Shown: positions 25,775 to 35,426 of the stretch, in pieces | How positions within the stretch are numbered: the stretch's first letter is position 1 | Layout of the letters: every line of letters starts with the position of its first letter | Assembly: GCA_903895595.1 (NCBI GenBank) | Contig: CAITUP010000081.1 | Coordinates: forward strand, 1-56,840 | Direction: 5' to 3' | DNA length: 56,840 nucleotides | Source of the DNA: an uncultured Acetobacteraceae bacterium | GTDB lineage: Bacteria > Pseudomonadota > Alphaproteobacteria > Acetobacterales > Acetobacteraceae | Notes under the pieces: model-generated | What the model was told of the DNA's origin: nothing | The model's input: the letters and a program-made list of their open reading frames with translations, nothing else | Databases searched by the model: none | Made by a program: the position numbers and the translations under genes

Positions 25775-26235
25775 CCACCGATCCCTACGCCGGCCTCACT
25801 CAGCTCGGGCAACGCACCGAACGCCCGGCCTCGCCGGATGCGGCGGCGATGGAGCGAGTACCTAACCCGGCGCCAGGGAAGAACTACAACGTCCGCTTCA
25901 CCTGCCCGGAGTTTACATCGCTCTGCCCGCTGACGGGCCAACCCGACTTCGCGCACATCGTCATCGACTTCGTGCCGCGCGATTGGCTGGTGGAGAGCAA
26001 GTCGCTGAAACTGTTCCTCGGGTCGTACCGGGATCATGGGGCGTTTCACGAGGCCTGCACGATGGAGATCGCCGCGAGGCTGGTCGCGCTGCTGGACCCA
26101 ATGTGGCTGCGGATCGGCGCCTATTGGTACCCGCGCGGCGGAATCCCGATCGACGTGTTCTGGCAAACCGGCCTCCCGCCCGAGGGTGCGTGGATTCCGT
26201 CGCAGGATGTGCCGGGGTACCGTGGCCGGGGGTGA
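25771..26235 (+). CDS. queF: preQ0 reductase QueF (NADPH-dependent 7-cyano-7-deazaguanine reductase)
   Basis: Reduces the nitrile preQ0 to the amine preQ1 with two NADPH, supplying the base used by Tgt; 154 aa, the length of the unimodular YkvM-type QueF. The nucleophile Cys52 and general acid Asp59 are in [16 protein letters not shown]. The NADPH-binding motif [16 protein letters not shown] follows near residue 76. HEACTMEIA is also conserved. The start ATG overlaps the tgt stop, and the end overlaps queG by 14 bases. The three-gene order gives a consistent pathway segment from preQ0 to queuosine. Confidence 0.95.
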   Translation: MTTDPYAGLTQLGQRTERPASPDAAAMERVPNPAPGKNYNVRFTCPEFTSLCPLTGQPDFAHIVIDFVPRDWLVESKSLKLFLGSYRDHGAFHEACTMEIAARLVALLDPMWLRIGAYWYPRGGIPIDVFWQTGLPPEGAWIPSQDVPGYRGRG

Positions 26236-27265
26236 TCCTCGTCCCGCGATCCGCGACCGAGCGCTGGCCCTCGGCTTCGATGCTGTCGGGTTCGCGCCGG
26301 CGGAGCTGGGGCCGGAAGCGCGGGAACGGCTGGGCGCCTTCATCGCCGCCGGCCAGCATGGGGACATGGGTTGGCTCGCCGACCGGTCCGAGCAGCGGTC
26401 CCACCCCCAGGCGCTGTGGGCCGAGGCGCGGTCGGTCATCGCCCTGGGACTGTCCTACGCGCCGGAGGACGATCCGCTCGCGACGCTGGCGATGCCAGAC
26501 CGGGGTTCGGTTTCCGTTTACGCGCGCAACCGCGACTACCACGATCTGGTCAAAGGAAAGCTGAAGCACCTCGCGCAGTTCGTGGCGTCCCGTTTCGGGC
26601 CGCTCGTGAAGGTGTTCGTGGATACGGCACCGGTGATGGAGAAGCCGCTGGCGGCACAAGCGGGTTTGGGGTGGCAGGGGAAGCACACCAATCTGGTTTC
26701 GCGCGCCCATGGATCGTGGCTGTTTCTGGGAGAGATTTACACCACGCTGGAAATCCCGCCCGATCCGCCGCACGCGGACCGGTGCGGGTCGTGTTCCCGT
26801 TGCATGACGGTTTGCCCGACCGGTGCGTTCCCGGCCCCGTACCGGCTCGACGCGACACGGTGCATCTCCTACCTGACCATCGAGCATAAAGGGCCGATCC
26901 CGCTGGAACTGCGGCCGTTGATGGGCAACCGCATCTACGGATGCGACGATTGCCTCGCGGTGTGTCCGTGGAACCGGTTCGCGACGCCAACCCTACATGC
27001 GGCTTTGCAAGCGCGGCCGGAGCTGAACGCGCCCGCGCTGCGCGATTTGGCGGCATTGGACGATGCGGGGTTCCGGGCGCTGTTCGCGGGTTCCCCGGTC
27101 AAACGCATCGGGCGCGGGCGGTTCGTGCGTAACGTCTTGATCGCGATCGGGAACTCCGGCGATCCATCATTGCGGCCAACTGCCTCCGCCCTAGCCGGGG
27201 ACCCCGACCCGGTGGTGGCCGACGCGGCCGGATGGGCGTATCGGCGACTGAGTTCGTGCGTCTGA
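26222..27265 (+). CDS. queG: Epoxyqueuosine reductase QueG
   Basis: Cobalamin and iron-sulfur enzyme making queuosine from epoxyqueuosine in tRNA, 347 aa. Two ferredoxin-type motifs are seen: [16 protein letters not shown] near residue 183 and [13 protein letters not shown] near 240. The N-terminal half has [12 protein letters not shown] and [20 protein letters not shown], typical of QueG, and the C-terminus is HEAT-like ([20 protein letters not shown]). The start is ambiguous: GTG at 26222 inside the end of queF, or ATG at 26207; homology begins right after the GTG. The cobalamin need suits a genome with a BtuF/FecCD-type importer at 0.2-1.9 kb. Confidence 0.93.
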   Translation: MAGGDPRPAIRDRALALGFDAVGFAPAELGPEARERLGAFIAAGQHGDMGWLADRSEQRSHPQALWAEARSVIALGLSYAPEDDPLATLAMPDRGSVSVYARNRDYHDLVKGKLKHLAQFVASRFGPLVKVFVDTAPVMEKPLAAQAGLGWQGKHTNLVSRAHGSWLFLGEIYTTLEIPPDPPHADRCGSCSRCMTVCPTGAFPAPYRLDATRCISYLTIEHKGPIPLELRPLMGNRIYGCDDCLAVCPWNRFATPTLHAALQARPELNAPALRDLAALDDAGFRALFAGSPVKRIGRGRFVRNVLIAIGNSGDPSLRPTASALAGDPDPVVADAAGWAYRRLSSCV

Positions 27266-27308
27266 ATCGACGTGTTCAGTCGGAGCGATGCGGCCATCAA
27301 GGCTGCCG

Positions 27309-29351
27309 TCACACATCCACCTCGGTCACCGAACGGGCGTGTTCCTGGATGAAGGCAAAGCGGAGTTCCGGGCGGCGGCCCATCAGGCTTTCGACCAGGG
27401 TGTTCGTCGCGGCGCGCTCCTCAGGCGCGGCGACAACCTTCAACAGGGTCCGCTTCGACGGGTCCATGGTGGTTTCCTTCAACTGCGCCGGCGGCATTTC
27501 GCCGAGGCCCTTGAAGCGGCTGACTTCCACCTTCGACCCGGCCTTGAACTCGCGCTTGGTCTTCCGTTCCAGGTCGGCGTCGTCCATCGCGTAGACCGAT
27601 TTGGCGCCCTGGGTCAGGCGATACAGCGGCGGTTGCGCCAGATAGACATGGCCGTTGCGGATCAGCTCCGGCAGTTCGCGGTAGAAGAACGTCATCAGCA
27701 GCGACGCGATATGGGCCCCGTCCACGTCGGCGTCCGTCATGATGATCACGCGGCCGTAGCGGAGCTTGCCGCGGTCGAACCGGTCGCCGACGCCGCAACC
27801 CAGGGCCTCGATCAGGTCTTTAAGCTCCTGATTGCCGCGCAGCTTGTCGGCCGAGGCGCTCGCGACGTTCAGGATCTTGCCCCGCAGCGGCAGTACCGCC
27901 TGGGTTTCGCGGTTGCGGGCCTGTTTGGCCGATCCGCCGGCGCTGTCGCCCTCCACCAGGAAGATTTCCGTCTCGGCGACGTTCGATCGGGTGCAATCGG
28001 TCAATTTGCCCGGCAGGCGCAGGCGCTTGGTCGGGGATTTGCGGGCGGTGTCCTTGCTTTCCTTGCGGCGAATGCGGTCCTCGGCCCGCTCGATGACGAA
28101 CGCGAGCAAATTATCGGCCGAACCCGGGTCGCCCGCGAGGTAATGGTCGAACCGGTCGCGCAAGGCGGTTTCGACCAGACGGGTTGCCTCCGGGCTGGTC
28201 AGCTTCTCTTTCGTCTGCCCCTGAAACTGCGGTTCGCGGATGAAGACCGACAGCTTCGCGGCCATGGGTTCCAGCACGTCGTCGGCGGTGATTTGCGCGG
28301 CGCGCTTGTTGCCCCGCTGTTCACCCCAGGCGCGCAGGCCCTTGACCAACGCGTTGCGGTAGCCGGTTTCGTGCGTGCCGCCTTGGGCGGTGGGCACGGT
28401 GTTGCAGTAGGAATGGACGAACCCGTCGGTGTTTTCCAACCAGACGGCGGCCCATTCGACCCGTCCGGTGCGGTCGCCGGGGAGATCGGCCTCCCCAGAC
28501 CATATTTGCGGCAGGACACGGGCGCCGCCATTGATATCGGCTTCCAGACTGTCGCGCAGGCCGCCGGGAAAATGCAGAACGGCCTCGGCCGGGGTTTCGT
28601 CCTTGATGATGCTGGGGGCGCAGGACCAGCGGATTTCTACGCCTCGAAACAGGTAGGCCTTGGAGCGGCAGAGCTTGTACAGCCGCGCCGGCCCAAATTT
28701 TTGCGGTCCGAAGATCGAGGTATCCGGCTTGAATCGAATGGTCGTGCCACGGCGGTTATGGACGGTCCCGGCGTTGACCAGCTTGGTCAGCGGCTTGCCC
28801 AGCGCGTAGGATTGCTTCCACAGGATGCGGTCCCGGGCGACCTCTACCTCCATCTGCTCCGACAGGGCGTTCACGACCGAACTGCCGACACCGTGCAGCC
28901 CGCCGGAAGTCTCGTATGCCTTGCCGCCGAATTTTCCGCCGGAATGCAGCGTGGTGAGAATAACTTCCAGCGCGCTGAGGTCTTTAAACTTCGGATGCGG
29001 ATCGACCGGAATGCCACGGCCATTGTCGCGGACGGTCAGCCAGTTGTCGGGTTCCAGTGTGACCTCGATGAAGCTGGCATGGCCGGCGACGGCTTCGTCC
29101 ATCGCATTGTCGAGGATTTCGGCGGCCAGGTGGTGCAGCGCGTTTTCGTCGGTGCCGCCGATATACATGCCGGGGCGGCGGCGGACGGGCTCCAGCCCCT
29201 CAAGGACCTCGATATCCTTGGCGGAGTAGTCGTCAGGCGACGGCGAGGCCACCGGTTTCGCGGCGCGAACGGGCGCAGCCGGGACGGCAGCGGGCTTGGC
29301 GGGTTTCTTCGGTTGGGGCTTGGCGGACCCTGTTCCAAACAAATCGTTCAT
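27309..29351 (-). CDS. parE: DNA topoisomerase IV subunit B
   Basis: ATPase subunit of topoisomerase IV, which decatenates daughter chromosomes; 680 aa. A Pro/Ala/Lys-rich leader of about 40 residues precedes the GHKL domain: EGLEPVRRRPGMYIGG, ILDNAMDEAVAGH (Asn and Glu of the ATP site), VRDNGRGIPVDPHP and GGLHGVGSSVVNALS. The Toprim part has EIFLVEGDSAGGSAKQARNR and IIMTDADVDGAHIASLL, and the end has SRFKGLGEMPPAQL. The dominant separation from GyrB is the short length (about 680 rather than 800) and the ParE-like spacing. It converges with queG. parC is not in the window. Confidence 0.94.
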   Translation of the reverse strand: MNDLFGTGSAKPQPKKPAKPAAVPAAPVRAAKPVASPSPDDYSAKDIEVLEGLEPVRRRPGMYIGGTDENALHHLAAEILDNAMDEAVAGHASFIEVTLEPDNWLTVRDNGRGIPVDPHPKFKDLSALEVILTTLHSGGKFGGKAYETSGGLHGVGSSVVNALSEQMEVEVARDRILWKQSYALGKPLTKLVNAGTVHNRRGTTIRFKPDTSIFGPQKFGPARLYKLCRSKAYLFRGVEIRWSCAPSIIKDETPAEAVLHFPGGLRDSLEADINGGARVLPQIWSGEADLPGDRTGRVEWAAVWLENTDGFVHSYCNTVPTAQGGTHETGYRNALVKGLRAWGEQRGNKRAAQITADDVLEPMAAKLSVFIREPQFQGQTKEKLTSPEATRLVETALRDRFDHYLAGDPGSADNLLAFVIERAEDRIRRKESKDTARKSPTKRLRLPGKLTDCTRSNVAETEIFLVEGDSAGGSAKQARNRETQAVLPLRGKILNVASASADKLRGNQELKDLIEALGCGVGDRFDRGKLRYGRVIIMTDADVDGAHIASLLMTFFYRELPELIRNGHVYLAQPPLYRLTQGAKSVYAMDDADLERKTKREFKAGSKVEVSRFKGLGEMPPAQLKETTMDPSKRTLLKVVAAPEERAATNTLVESLMGRRPELRFAFIQEHARSVTEVDV

Positions 29352-29450
29352 ATTCTGTTCCAGCGATGCGGCCGCAACCTACAATCGGCGGAGGAGTCAT
29401 GGCAACAGGGGTTTTGGGTGTTCGCGCAGGACTGGCTTTGCCACTACACC

Positions 29451-29476
29451 GTCATGCCGACGCAGGCCGGCATGAC
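29451..29476. repeat. Short palindrome GTCATGCCG...CGGCATGAC
   Basis: Perfect 9-base arms around ACGCAGGC, in the intergenic space between parE and the RND pump. It is a REP-like unit with the same outer GTCAT/ATGAC ends as family A but a different core. Confidence 0.7.
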
Positions 29477-29521
29477 GACTGGGGGCAGCCAGCCATGCGG
29501 TAAAGGTTCGGACGTTTGGTA

Positions 29522-32500
29522 TCAGTCGGCCTCGGCTTCGCCCAGCTTCGCCGCCAGGGTCGGCATTCGTCGCGTGGACGGCCCCATCAGCCAGGACTGC
29601 AGCCGCGACAGGTAAAGATACACGACCGGAGTCGTGTAAAGCGTCAGCACCTGACTCAGCGCCAGCCCGCCGACCATCGCGAAGCCGAGCGGCTTGCGCA
29701 GCTCCGATCCCGCGCCTTCACCCAGCATGAGGGGCAGGCCGGTGAGCAGCGCCGCCATGGTGGTCATGAGGATGGGCCGGAAGCGCAGCAGGCAGGCTTG
29801 GCGGATCGCGTCTTCGGGCGCGACGCCGCGCTGTCGTTCGGCGGAGATGGCGAAGTCCACCATCATGATGCCGTTCTTCTTCACGATTCCGATCAGCAGG
29901 ATCACGCCGATCAGCGCGATCACCGACAGATCGATGCCGGCGACGCGCAGGATCAGGAACGCTCCGACACCGGCCGAGGGCAGCGTGGACAGGATGGTGA
30001 TCGGCAGAACGTAGCTTTCGTAGAGGATGCCCAGGATGATGTAGACGGTGATCAGCGCCGCCGCGATCAGATAGGGCTGGGACGCCAAAGACGCCTGGAA
30101 CGCCTGCGCGGTCCCTTGGAAGGACGTGCCGAGCGAGAGGGGCACGCGCATGTCGCGCATGGCGGCTTCGATGGCGGTGACCGCGTCGCCCAACGCCGCG
30201 CCCTGGGCGAGATTGAAGCTGATGGTGATGGCCGGGAACATGCTCTGGTGGCTGATGGACAGCGGCCGCACGGGGACGGTGGTCCATGACACGAAAGATC
30301 CCAACGGCACGGCCTGACCGGTGGAGGATTTCACGTACAGCTTGCCGATGGTCTCCAGGTCGGACGCCATGCCCGGCAGCACTTCCAGGATCAGCTTGTA
30401 GGTGTTCACCTGGGTGAAATACTGCGCGATCTGTCGTTGGCCGAAGGCGTCGTACAGCGTGTCGTCGATCGCCTGCGGTTGAATACCGAACCGCGCGGCC
30501 TTGTCGCGGTCGATGGTCAGCATGGCGGTGGTGCCGCCGGACTGCTGATCTGTGGTGACGTCGCGCAGCATCGGCAGGCCGCGCAGCTTGTCCAGCACCT
30601 TGGGCGCCCAGATAAACAGCTCGTCCAGATTGGCGTCCTGCAGGGTGTATTGGAACTCGGTCTTGGACACACGTCCGCCGGTGCGGACGTCGGGGATGGC
30701 TTGGAGGAACAACTGCCCCCCTTCCACCTTCGCCAGCTTCGCTCGGTTGCGGGCAATATACGCCTGCGCGGAGCCCCCGACCCGTTGCTCCCACGGTTTC
30801 AGCGCGATGAACACACGGCCGTTGTTCGACGTCTGGCCACTGAGGCCCGTGCCCATATTGGCGGCATAGGCCGCGGTGTCGGGGTCCTGGGCAATGACGT
30901 CGGTCAGCGCCTTCTGCAAGGCGAACATCCGCTTGAAGGAGATATCCTGCGCCCCTTCCGTCGTGCCCAGGATCACGCCCGTGTCCTGCGCCGGGAAGAA
31001 TCCTTTGGGGGAGATCACGAACAAATAGGCCGACAACGCCATGGTGGCGAAGAAGGTCATCAGGGTGATGAAGCGGAAGCGCAGCGCGATATCCAGCGTG
31101 ACGCGGTAGCCGGCCAGCAAAGCGGTAAAGAAGCTCTCGATGACGCGGTAGGCGACGTTATGCTGGCCCTGATGGTGGTGCAGGAAGCGGGAGCACATCA
31201 TCGGCGTCAGCGTCAGCGACACCACAGCGGACACGACCACAGCGATGGTGACCGTCATCGCGAATTCTCGGAACAACCGCCCGACGATACCGCCCATCAG
31301 CAGCAGCGGGATGAACACCGCGATCAGGGACGCGCTGATGGACACGATGGTGAAGCCGATTTCGGCGGCGCCTTTGATGGCCGCGTCCATCGGCCGCATA
31401 CCGTCCTCGATGTAGCGGAAAATGTTCTCCAGCATCACGATGGCGTCGTCCACGACGAAGCCCACCGCGATGGTCAGCGCCATCAGCGACAGGTTATCAA
31501 GGCTGTAGTCCATCAGATACATCACCGCGAAGGTGCAGATCAGCGACACCGGCACAGTGATCGACGGGATGATGGTGGCCCAGACGTTGCGCAGGAACAG
31601 GAAGATCACCATCACGACCAGCCCGATGGAAAGCATCAGGGTGAACTGCACCTCATGCACCGACGCACGAATGGTGAGCGTGCGATCAACGATGGTACTG
31701 ACGGAAATCGAGGGCGGAATCGCCGCCTGCAACCGCGGCAGTGCGGTCTTGATGCGCTCCACCGTTTCGATGACGTTGGCGCCGGGCTGCTTGAAGATCA
31801 TCAGCATCACGCCACGCTGGCCGTTCTGGAGCCCGCCGACATAGGCGTTTTCCGGCGCATCCACCGCCTGACCGATGTCCTTCACCCGGATCGGGGCGCC
31901 GGACTTCCAGCCGAGGATGACGTTCTCGTACTCGCCCGCCTTGGTCAGCTGGTCGTTGTTGTACAGCGCATAAGCGCGCTGATCCGCGTCGATGGTGCCC
32001 TTGGGGGCATTCACGGTGGTGGTGATCAGAACCGACCGCACATCCTCCAGCGTCAGGCCCATGGCCGCGAGCTTGGCGGGATCGACCTGCACCCGCACCG
32101 CGCGCTTCTGCTCGCCGGCGATAAACACCTGCGCCACGCCGGACAGCTGCGAAATCTGCTGCGCCAGAACGGTGTCGGCGTAGTCGTTGACCTCGATCAG
32201 CGGCAACGTGTCGGAGTTGACCGCCATGATCAGGATCGGCGCTTCCGACGGATTGACCTTATAGTAAGACGGGGCCGAGGGCAGGTTGCGCGGCAACTGC
32301 CCGCTGGCGGCGTTGATCGCGGCCTGTATGTCGCCTGCCGCGGCGTCGATGTTGCGATCCAGGTCGAACTGGATCGTGATCTGGGTGGACCCGAGCACGC
32401 TGATCGAGGTCATCTGCGCGATGCCGGCGATCTGGGCGAACTGCCGCTCCAACGGCTGCGCAACGGAGGTCGCCATGGTCTCCGGGCTGGCGCCGGGGAA

Positions 32501-32650
32501 CTTGGTGTTGACGTTGACGGTGGGGAAATCGACGCGCGGCAGCGGCGCCACCGGCAGCAACGGGTATGCGGCCAAACCCACCAGAACGAGCGCGGCGATG
32601 AACAGCGAGGTGCCGACCGGACGATGAATGAACGGGGTCGAGATGCTCAT
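29522..32650 (-). CDS. RND efflux pump inner-membrane transporter (MdtB/MdtC type)
   Basis: Proton-driven drug/biocide exporter of 1042 aa with the AcrB fold: TM1 near residues 13-33 (HRPVGTSLFIAALVLVGLAA), two large periplasmic loops, and TM clusters around 335-540 and 860-1020. PLPRVDFPTVNVNTKFPGAS is the N-terminal start typical of the MdtB/MdtC/MuxBC group. TM4 has TIAVGFVVDDAIVMLENIFR with the paired Asp of proton relay; FAMTVTIAVVVSAVVSLTLT follows. It lies 24 bases downstream of the adaptor gene. No outer-membrane channel gene is adjacent; a TolC encoded elsewhere would be required. Confidence 0.94.
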   Translation of the reverse strand: MSISTPFIHRPVGTSLFIAALVLVGLAAYPLLPVAPLPRVDFPTVNVNTKFPGASPETMATSVAQPLERQFAQIAGIAQMTSISVLGSTQITIQFDLDRNIDAAAGDIQAAINAASGQLPRNLPSAPSYYKVNPSEAPILIMAVNSDTLPLIEVNDYADTVLAQQISQLSGVAQVFIAGEQKRAVRVQVDPAKLAAMGLTLEDVRSVLITTTVNAPKGTIDADQRAYALYNNDQLTKAGEYENVILGWKSGAPIRVKDIGQAVDAPENAYVGGLQNGQRGVMLMIFKQPGANVIETVERIKTALPRLQAAIPPSISVSTIVDRTLTIRASVHEVQFTLMLSIGLVVMVIFLFLRNVWATIIPSITVPVSLICTFAVMYLMDYSLDNLSLMALTIAVGFVVDDAIVMLENIFRYIEDGMRPMDAAIKGAAEIGFTIVSISASLIAVFIPLLLMGGIVGRLFREFAMTVTIAVVVSAVVSLTLTPMMCSRFLHHHQGQHNVAYRVIESFFTALLAGYRVTLDIALRFRFITLMTFFATMALSAYLFVISPKGFFPAQDTGVILGTTEGAQDISFKRMFALQKALTDVIAQDPDTAAYAANMGTGLSGQTSNNGRVFIALKPWEQRVGGSAQAYIARNRAKLAKVEGGQLFLQAIPDVRTGGRVSKTEFQYTLQDANLDELFIWAPKVLDKLRGLPMLRDVTTDQQSGGTTAMLTIDRDKAARFGIQPQAIDDTLYDAFGQRQIAQYFTQVNTYKLILEVLPGMASDLETIGKLYVKSSTGQAVPLGSFVSWTTVPVRPLSISHQSMFPAITISFNLAQGAALGDAVTAIEAAMRDMRVPLSLGTSFQGTAQAFQASLASQPYLIAAALITVYIILGILYESYVLPITILSTLPSAGVGAFLILRVAGIDLSVIALIGVILLIGIVKKNGIMMVDFAISAERQRGVAPEDAIRQACLLRFRPILMTTMAALLTGLPLMLGEGAGSELRKPLGFAMVGGLALSQVLTLYTTPVVYLYLSRLQSWLMGPSTRRMPTLAAKLGEAEAD

Positions 32651-32674
32651 ACGCGCGCGTTCCCTTCGATATGT

Positions 32675-33817
32675 TCAGCCGCCGGCTTTGGCGGGTGCGC
32701 CGGTCACAGCGACCCGCATGCCGTTGCGCAACCGGGAGTGGCCGTCGGTCACGACCGTTTGGCCTTCCTCCAGCCCTTTCGACACCACCGCCATCACGCC
32801 GTCGTCGCGAGACACTTCCACGGTTTTGGCCGAAGCCGTCTGGTCTTCGTTGATGACGTAAACGAACAGCCGTTCCTGCCCGTGCTGCACCGCGCCCGAG
32901 GGCACCGTCAGCGCGCGCGAATCGGTGCCGACCAGCAGCCGCGTGTTGACGAACTGGCCGGGCCACAGCGCGTTGCGGGCGTTGGGGAAGACGGCCTTGA
33001 CCTTGATGGTGCCGGTCGTGGCGTCGATGCTGTTGTCGATCGTGAGCAGTTCGCCGCGGTCGAGTTCGGTCGCGTTGTCGCCGGCGAAGGCCGTCACGGG
33101 CGGCTTGCCCTGCTCCATCGAACGCTGGATCGCCGGCACGTTGTCCTGCGGGACGGTGAAGGTCACCGCGATCGGCTGCAACTGCGCGAACGACAGGATC
33201 GGCGTCGCCTCGGCGGCCCGCACGAAGTTGCCGGGGTCGATGGTCCGCAGCCCGACCCGGCCGTCGAACGGCGCGACGATCGCGCAGAACCCCAGGTTGA
33301 CCTTGGCAGTCTCAACCAGGGCCGAATCGACCGCCACCAGCGCCGTGATCTGCTTGACCTGCGCCGCCTGCGTATCCACCTGCTGGCGCGACGCGAAGCT
33401 CTTCGCCGCGAGGCTGCTGTAACGGGCCAGATCGGCCTGCGCATTGGCCAGTTGCGCCTCATCCTGCTGCTTTTTGGCCAAAGCCGCGTCCAGCGCGGCT
33501 TGGTACGGCCGTGTGTCGATGACGGCCAGCAGTTCGCCCTTGCGGACCGCCTGGCCCTCGGCCACGGGAATCTGCAGCAACTTGCCGTCGACCTGGGTGC
33601 GCAACAGCACGGAATAATAGGCCTGCACGGTCCCGAGGCCGCGGATCAGCACCGGCACGTCCCGCCGCACCACCTTCGTCACCGAAACCGGCACTGCCGG
33701 CGGCGGCGGTGCGGGCGTGGCGGGGGCATCAACCGCCCAGGCAGGCCCCATAAGCAGAGCCGGCGCGGTGGCGAGCACGATCGCGGCGGCACGAAGCGCC
33801 CGAATGGTCAGTGTCAT
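32675..33817 (-). CDS. RND efflux periplasmic adaptor (MdtA type)
   Basis: Membrane-fusion protein of 380 aa joining the pump to an outer-membrane channel. Signal peptide to about residue 30 (IVLATAPALLMGPAWA), then a Pro-rich stretch, then the barrel-sandwich hybrid (RTQVDGKLLQIPVAEGQAVR), the coiled-coil hairpin (about 105-165, DAALAKKQQDEAQLANAQAD), and the beta-barrel (DPGNFVRAAEATPILSFAQL with TVPQDNVPAIQ). VTDGHSRLRNGMRV closes the protein. No lipobox Cys is present, so it is probably not a lipoprotein. I chose the ATG at 33817 because the signal peptide begins there. Transcribed before the pump gene. Confidence 0.93.
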   Translation of the reverse strand: MTLTIRALRAAAIVLATAPALLMGPAWAVDAPATPAPPPPAVPVSVTKVVRRDVPVLIRGLGTVQAYYSVLLRTQVDGKLLQIPVAEGQAVRKGELLAVIDTRPYQAALDAALAKKQQDEAQLANAQADLARYSSLAAKSFASRQQVDTQAAQVKQITALVAVDSALVETAKVNLGFCAIVAPFDGRVGLRTIDPGNFVRAAEATPILSFAQLQPIAVTFTVPQDNVPAIQRSMEQGKPPVTAFAGDNATELDRGELLTIDNSIDATTGTIKVKAVFPNARNALWPGQFVNTRLLVGTDSRALTVPSGAVQHGQERLFVYVINEDQTASAKTVEVSRDDGVMAVVSKGLEEGQTVVTDGHSRLRNGMRVAVTGAPAKAGG

Positions 33818-34041
33818 ATGCGTATCAGGTCCATCGATGTTCCGCTCATACGTCTCGGCACAGACAGCCGCGACCGGCACGCCGCGTGACGGCGCCCAGC
33901 CTTGTGTTCCTCCCCGCGTCCGCCGGTTGGGGCCTTGGATGGCTTGGCCCAGCGGTCTTTGTCCTATTTTACAGGTTCACCATTTTGGCCGAACCAGAGA
34001 ATGAGCGCCAGCATCAAAAACTGGACGAAGTGTAACGCCGT

Positions 34042-34629
34042 TTATTCCGCCACCCCCAGCGCTCGGCGGAACCGGTCGGCCAGATAGGCGCCGTCGCGCG
34101 GCGGCAGATGGCGGATTTTCTCCTCGGCGGAGATGCTAAGGACAGCGAACAGGCTCTCGGTCCGCAGGCGGGTGCGCAGGGTCGCGACTTCGTCCATATC
34201 ACGGGCGATCGCCACGTTCTGCCAGCCGCAGGCGGCGGCGACGGCGGCGAGGTCCGCACCCAGGCCGGTGTGGCTGAGCTGCGATCCGGTTTCGCCGAAG
34301 CGGGCGTTGTCCAGCACCGCGATCGACAGGTTCGGGGCTTTCGCGGCGGCGGTGGTCGCGAGCGCGCCCATGCCCATCAGCTGCTCCCCATCGCCGGTAA
34401 TGACCAGCACCCGCTTCGTCGGCTGCGCCAGTGCGATGCCCAGGCCGATCATCGCCGCGCCGCCCATGGCGCCCCAGAGGTAGAAGTTGGTGGGACGGTC
34501 GCCCGCCGCGCCGACGTCGTAGGTCGCGGCGCCCAGACCGGTCACGACCAGCAGATCGCCGGGATCGCGCATCAGTTCCGCCACGGCCACCCGGCGGTCG
34601 AGGGTTCCATCGTTCCGGAGAGCAGTCAT
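34042..34629 (-). CDS. ThDP-dependent decarboxylase, beta (C-terminal) subunit
   Basis: Small cytoplasmic protein of 195 aa that forms the cofactor-binding half of a 2-oxo acid decarboxylase, similar in layout to sulfopyruvate decarboxylase ComE or phosphonopyruvate decarboxylase beta parts. The thiamin diphosphate motif is GDGEQLMGMGALATTAAAKA ending in LDNARFGETGSQ (GDG...N spacing). Position and four-base overlap with the alpha gene show a two-gene operon. There is no coenzyme M or phosphonate gene nearby, so the true substrate is unknown. Confidence 0.85.
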   Translation of the reverse strand: MTALRNDGTLDRRVAVAELMRDPGDLLVVTGLGAATYDVGAAGDRPTNFYLWGAMGGAAMIGLGIALAQPTKRVLVITGDGEQLMGMGALATTAAAKAPNLSIAVLDNARFGETGSQLSHTGLGADLAAVAAACGWQNVAIARDMDEVATLRTRLRTESLFAVLSISAEEKIRHLPPRDGAYLADRFRRALGVAE

Positions 34630-35144
34630 TTCACGAACACCTTCGCGCCGATCAATCGTTGGGAAAACAGCACTGCCACGGGGATTTGGCTGTCGAAGGC
34701 CAGCGCGGCCGAGGCCCCGACCATCTCCGCCACTTCATCCGGCTGGTCCGCGCGCCGGACATGCACGCCGGCGGCCGTCAGCACGGGCTGGGTCGCGGCG
34801 CCCATCGGCACCTGCCAGGGATTGAACTCGCCCCACTCGCCCCGCATCGTGACCAGGGTCAGGAACGGCATGCGGCAGTTCAGCGGCAAGGACAGCATGT
34901 TGATGCAGTTCCCGACGCCCGACGACTGCATCAGGATCGCGCAGCGCTTGCCTCCGAGCCAGGCGCCGGCGGAGAGGGCAATGCCTTCTTCCTCGGTGGT
35001 GAGGACGACGGTGTCGACCTCGGGGTCGGCGTGCGCGGCTTTGATCAGATGCGCGTGGCCGGCATCGGGGACGTAGCCGATCATGGTGACATTGGCGGCT
35101 TTGAGGGCGGCGTAGACGCTCTCCTGCCAGGTGGGGTTTTGCAT
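34626..35144 (-). CDS. ThDP-dependent decarboxylase, alpha (N-terminal) subunit
   Basis: Pyrimidine-binding half of the same decarboxylase, 172 aa, paired with the gene at 34042. VYAALKAANVTMIGYVPDAG is followed by TTEEEGIALSAGAWLGGKRC, whose Glu is the residue that activates thiamin, and LMQSSGVGNCINMLS. This is the split arrangement of the ComD/ComE type. Start at 35144 is chosen because AAGGAG lies seven bases upstream; the frame is open 14 codons further. It is divergent from the Baeyer-Villiger monooxygenase across 282 bases that hold the inverted repeat at 35222-35347. Confidence 0.85.
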   Translation of the reverse strand: MQNPTWQESVYAALKAANVTMIGYVPDAGHAHLIKAAHADPEVDTVVLTTEEEGIALSAGAWLGGKRCAILMQSSGVGNCINMLSLPLNCRMPFLTLVTMRGEWGEFNPWQVPMGAATQPVLTAAGVHVRRADQPDEVAEMVGASAALAFDSQIPVAVLFSQRLIGAKVFVK

Positions 35145-35221
35145 GCTTGCTCCTTGGGGGTGGCCCATTCCCTGGAGGTTTTGCATCGGGAGGCTGGGAA
35201 GAGCAATCCGTGCCCTGGGGC

Positions 35222-35347
35222 GGCATCGCTGTTTCGCGCGGAGGGGCGGAGGAAGTGAAAGCCGCGAAGGGCGCGGGGTCTACGGAGCCCTCGGCGACCT
35301 CGGCGGCTTCATCTTCCTCGGCGTCCTCCGCGCGAAACTGCGATGCC
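35222..35347. repeat. Gene-less palindrome related to the GxxExxY cassette arms
   Basis: Arms GGCATCGCTGTTTCGCGCGG (35222 onward) and, on the other strand from 35347, GGCATCGCAGTTTCGCGCGG match at 19 of 20; the inner parts continue with one gap. The right arm contains CCGAGGAAGATGAAGCC, identical over 17 bases to the arms at 19041-19057. Only about 30 bases separate the arms. It lies in the divergent intergenic region between the decarboxylase alpha gene and the monooxygenase. Confidence 0.85.
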
Positions 35348-35426
35348 GCGACCGGTTGGACTTGACTTCGCGCGCTTGCCCTCCGAACACCGGGGCAGAA
35401 TAACGACTCAGAGGAGTGCCAGGACG

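Noticed and set aside
27288-29615. 775-codon open frame on the plus strand opposite parE
   Set aside because: Its sequence is Arg/Gln/Gly-rich with no domain, and it is fully opposite a clear ParE; typical high-GC antisense frame.
30437-33889. 1150-codon plus-strand open frame opposite the RND pump and adaptor
   Set aside because: Very His/Arg/Asp/Gln-rich composition and no recognisable domain. The minus strand carries unmistakable RND and adaptor motifs.
33818-34041. Small gene between the RND adaptor and the decarboxylase
   Set aside because: Short frames such as 33811-34035 show no ribosome-binding site or recognisable protein; I see nothing supportable in this gap.
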